A DNA stretch of 64,000 bases from Mycobacterium sp. UM_CSW (lineage in GTDB: Bacteria > Actinomycetota > Actinomycetes > Mycobacteriales > Mycobacteriaceae), in contig NZ_AUWQ01000011.1 in the NCBI RefSeq assembly GCF_000455205.1, positions 1 through 64,000 of the forward strand. The letters run 5' to 3'. Under the pieces are notes generated by a model. The model was not told where the DNA came from. It saw only the letters and a list, made by a program, of their open reading frames with translations, and did not search any database. Each line of letters begins with the position of its first letter. The first letter of the stretch is position 1. Positions 58,585 through 64,000 of this stretch are shown here, piece by piece. A program made the position numbers and the translations under genes.

Positions 58585-59001
58585 ATGAGCCCCAGCAACC
58601 ACCGATGGATGGCAATCACTGCCTTGACCGTCATCGCGGCCGGGTCCCAGCTAAGCCCGGCAACCGCGCGAGCGGACTTGCACAACATCACCTACCGCGC
58701 CCGGATCGACGCGCTGACCACCGGCAGTCAGGCCATTTTCGTGATCAATGGCAACCGGGCGAACAGCACCAACCTTCCGTCGATGCCGGGCAACGTGTTC
58801 GAGGCCAACACGGTGTTGCCCGATCCGCAGCAGGCCGGAATGCAGATCGTGCTGCATTTCCCCTACTCGGCGAATGTGCACTGCGAGATCGACGTGGACG
58901 ACAACGTTTTCACGCAGCTCGATCAGTTCGTCAGACCAACGCCCGGTAATTCCGATCCCAAGAACGGCATGCTGCAGTGCGGCGCGCCCATACCCGCCTA
59001 A
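58585..59001 (+). CDS. Small secreted protein of unknown function
   Basis: 138 aa. A Sec signal peptide covers residues 1 to about 31 (hydrophobic ALTVIAAGSQL, cleavage after ARA). The mature part is about 107 residues with two Cys (HCEIDVDD and LQCGAPIPA) that may form a disulfide. I do not recognise the family. It has its own -10-like site, so it is probably not part of the repair operon before it. Confidence 0.75.
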   Translation: MSPSNHRWMAITALTVIAAGSQLSPATARADLHNITYRARIDALTTGSQAIFVINGNRANSTNLPSMPGNVFEANTVLPDPQQAGMQIVLHFPYSANVHCEIDVDDNVFTQLDQFVRPTPGNSDPKNGMLQCGAPIPA

Positions 59002-59054
59002 CCGCGGGAATTACATCCGCCACACAAGCCTCTCCGCCGAACCATTGCCCGTTG

Positions 59055-59100
59055 TGTCCACCTCGTAGCGACAAGCGGATTAGTCGCTATGAGGTGGACA
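59055..59100. terminator. 18-bp-arm inverted repeat between convergent genes
   Basis: TGTCCACCTCGTAGCGAC (59055-59072) and GTCGCTATGAGGTGGACA (59083-59100), separated by 10 nt. The single mismatch becomes a G-U pair in plus-strand RNA, so the stem is effectively perfect there. It lies between the stops of the secreted-protein gene and coaE, fitting a bidirectional terminator without a T run. It could also be a dispersed repeat. Confidence 0.55.
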
Positions 59101-59152
59101 TGACGCGTACCACCTCCCCCGGAGGCGCGTGGGGCTGTTGTGAAAGTTGGCG

Positions 59153-60367
59153 CTAGGGCTGCCATCCGGTTGAGTCGGCCCACTTCCAGGCCCGCCGGTA
59201 GGCCTCGGCAAACCATGGTTCCTTGGCGTCGACATAGCGCGAGATGTCACCGCCCGCGGCCTGTTCGGCCTTGAGCTTGACGGCCAGGTAGTCGGCGCGG
59301 GCGCCGACGTCGGCCCGCAGCCAGGCTACGAACAACAGGGCGAATTGCTGTCCCGGCCAGCCTTCCACCCTGACGTGCACATTGGTTGGCCGGCCGGGGT
59401 CAGCGGAGGCGTGAATCCGCTTGTGCCACAGGCCGGGATCGTCGCTGTGGTCGTAGCGCTCGACGGTGCTGCGCGCGTCGGTCCGGGCGGTGTCCTCGGT
59501 GATGTGCTCCAAGCGCGGGTAGCCGGCCGCCAACAACGGTTCGGCGAGTTCGTCGGCGACCGCGAGCGATTCGACGGTGATCTGCATGTCGATCACGTCC
59601 TTGGCGTCCAAGGCGGGCAGCGCGGTGGAGCCGATGTGGTCGACGCGAATTGCCCGGTGGCCGCACGCGGTCTGCAGCCGACCCGCGATCCGCCGCGCCT
59701 GGTCCGGCCAGCTCGGGTCGGCCGGCACGAGACGCACGGGCGCCTTTGCGATCTGGCGCGCGCTCAGGTTGTGGGCGAACGGCAGGATGCGGTCGTTCCA
59801 GACGTCGCGGGCCCGCTGCGCCAGCTCCTCCGGGCTGCCCGAGTTGTCCAGCCAGACATCGGCGACGGCGCGGCGCTGCTCGTCGTCGGCCTGCGCGGCG
59901 ATCCGCGCGCGGGCGTCGTCCTCGGGCATGCCGCGTTGGTCGACCAGCCGTCGCACCCGCACCTCGACGTCGGCGTGCACGACCACGACGAGCGGGAACA
60001 GCGGCGCCATCCCCGACTCCACCAACAGCGGAATGTCCTCGACGACAACCGAATCCGCGGGCACCGACGCGATGATCTCGGAACGCCGCTTGCCCACCAG
60101 CGGATGCACGATCCCGTTGAGCTTCTGGCGCGCCTCGTCGTCACGAAAGGCCTTGGCGGCCAACGCGGGACGATCGAGCGACCCGTCGGGCGACAGGATG
60201 TCGTCGCCGAACGCCTCGACGAGCGCCTTCAGGCCCTCGGTGCCCGGCTCGACCACCTCGCGCGCGATGACGTCCCCGTCGACGATGACGGCACCGCACT
60301 TCGCAAAGGTCGACGAGACTGCCGACTTGCCGGCGCCGATGCCACCGGTCAACCCGATGCGCAGCAT
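59153..60367 (-). CDS. coaE: Dephospho-CoA kinase with C-terminal GrpB/UPF0157 domain
   Basis: 404 aa; last step of coenzyme A synthesis. The kinase covers about residues 1-200 with P-loop GGIGAGKS (8-15), IVDGDVIAREVV and the lid region RRLVDQRGMPEDDARARI. Residues about 210-404 are a GrpB/UPF0157 domain (VDHIGSTALPALDAKDVIDMQI), a mycobacterial fusion reported to help fold or control the kinase. ATG at 60367. It lies 12 bp after rpsA on the same strand. Confidence 0.96.
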   Translation of the reverse strand: MLRIGLTGGIGAGKSAVSSTFAKCGAVIVDGDVIAREVVEPGTEGLKALVEAFGDDILSPDGSLDRPALAAKAFRDDEARQKLNGIVHPLVGKRRSEIIASVPADSVVVEDIPLLVESGMAPLFPLVVVVHADVEVRVRRLVDQRGMPEDDARARIAAQADDEQRRAVADVWLDNSGSPEELAQRARDVWNDRILPFAHNLSARQIAKAPVRLVPADPSWPDQARRIAGRLQTACGHRAIRVDHIGSTALPALDAKDVIDMQITVESLAVADELAEPLLAAGYPRLEHITEDTARTDARSTVERYDHSDDPGLWHKRIHASADPGRPTNVHVRVEGWPGQQFALLFVAWLRADVGARADYLAVKLKAEQAAGGDISRYVDAKEPWFAEAYRRAWKWADSTGWQP

Positions 60368-60379
60368 CCCTGAACGCCG

Positions 60380-61825
60380 CTAGGCGTTGCCGGCGAGCTT
60401 TTCCCGCAGGGCCGCCAACTGGGCGTCGCTGGCGAGCGATCCACCCGCCGCCTTCTCCGACGACGCGCCGTTGCCCGGCGCCGAGTCGCCGGCGGTGTGG
60501 GCGGCCGACTCGGCCGCGGCGAACTTCTCCATCTGCGCGGTGTGCATCTTGTGCCGGCGCTCCGCCTCGGCGTAGCGCGCCTCCCATTCGTTGCGCTGCG
60601 CGTCGAACCCCTCGAGCCATTCGTTGGTCTCGGAGTCGAAGCCCTCGGGGAAGATGTAGTTGCCCTGCTCGTCGTAGCTGTCGGCCATGCCGTACTTCGC
60701 CGGGTCGAATTCCTCGGTGTAGTCCTCGTTGGCCTGCTTGAGCGACAACGAGATTCGGCGGCGCTCCAGGTCGATGTCGATGACCTTGACCATCGCGTCG
60801 TCGCCGACGGCGACCACCTGGTCGGGCACCTCGACGTGCCGCTCGGCCAGCTCGGAGATGTGCACCAGGCCCTCGATGCCCTCCTCGACGCGGACGAACG
60901 CGCCGAACGGAACCAGCTTGGTGACCTTGCCGGGCACGATCTGGCCGATGGCGTGCGTGCGGGCGAAGTGGCGCCACGGGTCTTCCTGGGTCGCCTTGAG
61001 CGACAACGAAACCCGCTCGCGGTCCATGTCGACGTCGAGCACCTCGACGGTGACCTCGTCGCCGACCTGCACCACCTCGGACGGGTGGTCGATGTGCTTC
61101 CAGGACAGCTCGGAGACGTGCACCAGGCCGTCCACCCCACCGAGGTCGACGAACGCGCCGAAGTTGACGATGGACGAGACCACACCCTTGCGGATGCTGC
61201 CCTTCTGCAGCTGGTTGAGGAACTCGCTGCGCACCTCGGACTGGGTCTGCTCGAGCCAGGCCCGGCGGGACAGCACCACGTTGTTGCGGTTCTTGTCCAG
61301 CTCGATGATCTTGGCCTCGATCTCCTTGCCGATGTACGGCTGCAGGTCGCGGACGCGGCGCATCTCGACGAGCGAGGCGGGCAGGAAGCCGCGCAATCCG
61401 ATGTCGAGGATCAGGCCGCCCTTGACGACCTCGATGACGGTGCCCTTGACGGCCTCGTCCTTCTCCTTGAGCGCCTCGATGGTGCCCCAGGCGCGCTCGT
61501 ACTGTGCGCGCTTCTTGGACAGGATCAGCCGGCCCTCTTTGTCCTCTTTGGTGAGAACCAGGGCTTCGACCTCATCGCCGACGGAAACGACCTCGTTGGG
61601 GTCGACGTCGTGCTTGATGGAGAGCTCGCGGGCGGGGATGACCCCTTCGGTCTTGTAGCCGATGTCGAGGAGCACCTCGTCCCGGTCAACTTTGACGATC
61701 GTGCCCTCGACGATGTCGCCATCGTTGAAGTACTTGATCGTTTTGTCTATTGCGGCGAGAAAATCCTCGCTCGAGCCAATGTCGTTGACGGCTACTTGCG
61801 GCGAGGTGACGGCGGGACTCGGCAT
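60380..61825 (-). CDS. rpsA: 30S ribosomal protein S1
   Basis: 481 aa. Four S1 RNA-binding repeats (about 35-105, 120-190, 208-278, 295-365; each with a G-x-V...G-F/V-L pattern), then an acidic helical tail ending LAALREKLAGNA. It brings mRNA to the 30S subunit; in M. tuberculosis it has been discussed as a pyrazinoic-acid target. ATG at 61825. A likely promoter lies at 61883-61912. Confidence 0.98.
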   Translation of the reverse strand: MPSPAVTSPQVAVNDIGSSEDFLAAIDKTIKYFNDGDIVEGTIVKVDRDEVLLDIGYKTEGVIPARELSIKHDVDPNEVVSVGDEVEALVLTKEDKEGRLILSKKRAQYERAWGTIEALKEKDEAVKGTVIEVVKGGLILDIGLRGFLPASLVEMRRVRDLQPYIGKEIEAKIIELDKNRNNVVLSRRAWLEQTQSEVRSEFLNQLQKGSIRKGVVSSIVNFGAFVDLGGVDGLVHVSELSWKHIDHPSEVVQVGDEVTVEVLDVDMDRERVSLSLKATQEDPWRHFARTHAIGQIVPGKVTKLVPFGAFVRVEEGIEGLVHISELAERHVEVPDQVVAVGDDAMVKVIDIDLERRRISLSLKQANEDYTEEFDPAKYGMADSYDEQGNYIFPEGFDSETNEWLEGFDAQRNEWEARYAEAERRHKMHTAQMEKFAAAESAAHTAGDSAPGNGASSEKAAGGSLASDAQLAALREKLAGNA

Positions 61826-61882
61826 GTTGTTGGGTTGCTCCGGACAGGTTGGGTCGTAGGGACAAAATGGATTTACCTGTTG

Positions 61883-61912
61883 AGGCTACTCGACAGGGCA
61901 CTAGCTGGACAA
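61883..61912 (-). promoter_or_regulatory. Putative rpsA promoter
   Basis: On the minus strand TTGTCC, 18 bp, TAGCCT. The -10 lies 58 bp upstream of the ATG, leaving a leader of about 50 nt. Confidence 0.45.
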
Positions 61913-61950
61913 ACTCGGCCGCCACCAAGGCGACGCAAATGTAACGCCAC

Positions 61951-61976
61951 GGCGAATTTTCGGCCGAATTTTCGCC
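61951..61976 (-). terminator. Hairpin between polA and rpsA
   Basis: GGCGAA and TTCGCC arms surround a CGGCCG core. It lies after polA and before the rpsA promoter, so it may end polA transcripts; there is no T run. Confidence 0.3.
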
Positions 61977-62000
61977 CTCAACGTTACACCGGGCGGGCCT

Positions 62001-62042
62001 TAGTGCGCGGCCGTGTCCGATCGCCGCGCTAGTGCGCGGCCG
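62001..62042. repeat. 13-bp direct repeat at the polA 3' end
   Basis: TAGTGCGCGGCCG occurs at 62001-62013 and 62030-62042. The second copy contains the polA stop codon and last codons; the first lies 29 bp downstream of it. It looks like a small duplication of the gene end. Confidence 0.6.
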
Positions 62043-64000
62043 CATCCCAGCTGCGGCCGTAGCCGACCGAGACCTCGAGCGGGACGTCGAGCGGGTAGGC
62101 GCCGCCCATCTTCTCGCGCGCCAGCGCCTCAAGGACCTCTCGCTCACCAGGCGCGACTTCGAACAACAGTTCGTCGTGCACCTGCAGCAGCATCCGGGAA
62201 GCCAGCCCGGCCTGCTTGATGGCCTTGTCGACCTCGATCATGGCGACCTTGATGATGTCGGCCGCGCTGCCCTGGATGGGCGCGTTGAGCGCGGCCCGCT
62301 CGGCGGCCTCCCGGACCTGGCGATTGCTGCTGTCCAGCTCGGGCAGGTAGCGGCGGCGGCCCAGCACCGTGGAGGTGTAGCCGTCCTTACGCGCCTGCTC
62401 CACGACGTCCATCAGGTAGTCACGCACGCCTCCGAACCGGGCGAAGTAGGCGTCCATCTGGTCCTTGGCTTCCTCGGTGGAGATCTTCAATTGCTGCGAC
62501 AGCCCGTAGGCGCTCAAGCCGTAGGCCAGCCCGTACGACATCGCCTTGACCCGCCGGCGCAGCTCGGCGGTGACCTCCTCGATCGGCACGCCGAACGCTC
62601 GGGATGCGACGAACGAGTGCAGGTCCTCCCCGGTGTTGAACGCCTCGATCAGGCCTTCGTCCCGCGACAGGTGCGCCATGATCCGCATCTCGATCTGGCT
62701 GTAGTCCGCCGTCATCAGCTCGGCATAGCCCTTGCCGACGACGAACCCGTCCCGGATCTGCCGGCCTTCCTCGGTGCGGATCGGGATGTTCTGCAGGTTG
62801 GGCTCCGTCGACGACAGCCGGCCGGTCGCCGCGATGGTCTGGTTAAACGTGGTGTGGATGCGCCCGTCGGCGGCGACCGAGTTCAGCAGCCCGTCGACGG
62901 TGACCTTGAGCCGGGTGACGTCGCGGTGGGCCAGCAGGTGCTGCAGGAACGGGTGCCCGGTCTTGTCGAACAGCGACTGCAGGGCGTCGGCGTCGGTGGT
63001 GTAGCCCGTCTTGGTCCGCTTGGTCTTCGGCATCCCGAGCTCGTCGAACAGCACCACCTGCAACTGCTTGGGCGAGCCCAGGTTGATCTGCTTGCCGATC
63101 ACGGCGTCGGCCGCCTCGGCGGCGTCGCGGATCTGGTCGGCGAACTGGCTCTGCAGCTCGCCCAGCAGGCGCAGATCGACGGCGATGCCGGCACTTTCCA
63201 TTTCGGCCAGCACGTGCTGCACCGGCAGCTCCATCTCGCCCAGCAGCGCGGTGGAGTCGATGCGATCCAGCTCGGCGTCCAGCGCGTCGGCGAGGTCGAC
63301 GACGGCCCGGGCCCGCAGGATCAAGGTCGCGACGGCCTGCTCGTCCACCCCCTCCATGTCGTCGAGCAACGAAAGCTGTTGCTGCTCAGGGGTTTCCGCG
63401 CGCAGTTCGCGGCGCAGGTAGCGCAGCGACAGGTCGTCGAGGGTGAAGCTGCGCTGCCCGGGGCGCACCAGGTAGGCGGCCAGCGCGGTGTCGGAGGTGA
63501 CGCCGTTCAACGTCCAGCCGCGGCCCGCCAGGTCGTGGATGGCGAGCTTGGCCTCGTGCAGCGCTTTGGGTTTCGAGGGGTCGGCCAGCCAGGCCGCCAG
63601 CGCGGCGTCGTCGTCGGGGGTCAGCGTCGCGGTGTCGATGTAGGCGCCGTCGCCGTCGGCGGCGGCGATGCCCAGCCCGGTGGCGTCCCCGCCGTGCGGC
63701 AGGTGGGTGCCCGCGACGGCCAGCCCCGCCCGGCGCCCGTCGCCGGCGTGCGCGGCCAGCCATTGCCCGACGGTGCCGGGCTCGAGCGCGTCGCCGCGCA
63801 CGTCGAAGCCCTCGTCGACCTCGGGCTCGACGGCGACCAGGGTCTCGAACAGCCGGTCGCGCAGCACCCGGAACTCCAGGTCGTCGAACAGCCGGTGGAT
63901 CTGGTCGCGGTCCCAGGGCTGCAGCCGCAGCGTGTCCGGGGTTTGGGCCAGCGGCACGTCTTTGACGAGATCGGTGAGCTCGCGGTTGCGGATGACGCTG
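62029..64000 (-). CDS. polA: DNA polymerase I, 5' part outside window
   Basis: The C-terminal 657 residues are present; the frame is open to the right edge, where the 5'-nuclease domain must lie. The region about 63000-63900 is the exonuclease-like domain, which in mycobacteria lacks the proofreading residues. Polymerase motifs are intact: motif A DYSQIEMRIMAHLS, O-helix/motif B RRVKAMSYGLAYGLS, motif C QVHDELLFE. It fills gaps in excision repair and lagging-strand synthesis. It is upstream of rpsA on the same strand, as in M. tuberculosis. Confidence 0.96.
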   Translation of the reverse strand, partial: SVIRNRELTDLVKDVPLAQTPDTLRLQPWDRDQIHRLFDDLEFRVLRDRLFETLVAVEPEVDEGFDVRGDALEPGTVGQWLAAHAGDGRRAGLAVAGTHLPHGGDATGLGIAAADGDGAYIDTATLTPDDDAALAAWLADPSKPKALHEAKLAIHDLAGRGWTLNGVTSDTALAAYLVRPGQRSFTLDDLSLRYLRRELRAETPEQQQLSLLDDMEGVDEQAVATLILRARAVVDLADALDAELDRIDSTALLGEMELPVQHVLAEMESAGIAVDLRLLGELQSQFADQIRDAAEAADAVIGKQINLGSPKQLQVVLFDELGMPKTKRTKTGYTTDADALQSLFDKTGHPFLQHLLAHRDVTRLKVTVDGLLNSVAADGRIHTTFNQTIAATGRLSSTEPNLQNIPIRTEEGRQIRDGFVVGKGYAELMTADYSQIEMRIMAHLSRDEGLIEAFNTGEDLHSFVASRAFGVPIEEVTAELRRRVKAMSYGLAYGLSAYGLSQQLKISTEEAKDQMDAYFARFGGVRDYLMDVVEQARKDGYTSTVLGRRRYLPELDSSNRQVREAAERAALNAPIQGSAADIIKVAMIEVDKAIKQAGLASRMLLQVHDELLFEVAPGEREVLEALAREKMGGAYPLDVPLEVSVGYGRSWDAAAH

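Overview
The window comes from a Mycobacterium chromosome, most likely a slow grower close to the M. avium complex. GC content is high, there are eight genes with a PE-family N-terminus, and there is a fused lysX and an apparent LAM-capping mannosyltransferase. The conserved genes follow, in inverted orientation, the order I remember for M. tuberculosis Rv1629 (polA) to Rv1650 (pheT). Comparisons with M. tuberculosis are from memory, since no search could be run.

Layout. (1) 1-9717: a tandem array of six PE genes, the first cut by the window edge, plus a decayed C-terminal PE stub. All lie on the minus strand, downstream of pheT, where M. tuberculosis has PE_PGRS30. (2) 9855-20581: pheST, a rhomboid-like membrane protein, a class III adenylate cyclase, a PE17-like gene, an MpaB-type oxygenase, a further PE gene, then tsnR, rplT, rpmI and infC. 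infC appears to start with ATC and has a terminator-like hairpin in its leader. (3) 20987-25875: lysX and a membrane-anchored esterase (Rv1639c-like). (4) 25856-35967: an accessory block between the Rv1639c-like and Rv1638A-like genes. It holds a dienelactone-hydrolase/TetR divergent pair, a ThiF-nitroreductase fusion (MoeY-like), two methyltransferases, a P450, a GAF-GGDEF-EAL protein and an acyltransferase-like gene with a LuxI/GNAT flavour. (5) 36581-49009: two small genes, an AlkZ-like winged-helix protein, uvrA, an MBL hydrolase, a universal stress protein, the mannosyltransferase, an MgtC-like protein, an MFS exporter and uvrB. (6) 49212-54865: a PknF-like kinase divergent from its probable substrate, an Rv1747-like FHA-ABC exporter, then an SDR. 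(7) 54941-59001: a DUF402 gene followed by overlapping genes for a LigD-type phosphoesterase domain, an ATP-dependent DNA ligase, a LigD-type polymerase and an Fpg/Nei glycosylase, then a small secreted protein. (8) 59153-64000: coaE, rpsA and the 3' part of polA.

Themes. DNA repair dominates the right half: uvrA, uvrB, the AlkZ-like gene, the ligase/polymerase/glycosylase operon and polA. uvrA and uvrB both carry upstream matches to the mycobacterial RecA-independent damage promoter (TTGTCGGTA-N8-TANNNT). Three adjacent PE genes on the left share a TetR-style operator, TTAC-N6-GTAA, which suggests common control. The accessory block at 27-36 kb is the least explained part: an E1-like/nitroreductase enzyme, methyltransferases, a P450, an acyltransferase-like protein and a c-di-GMP enzyme whose cyclase half lacks a metal ligand look like a small-molecule or signalling locus.
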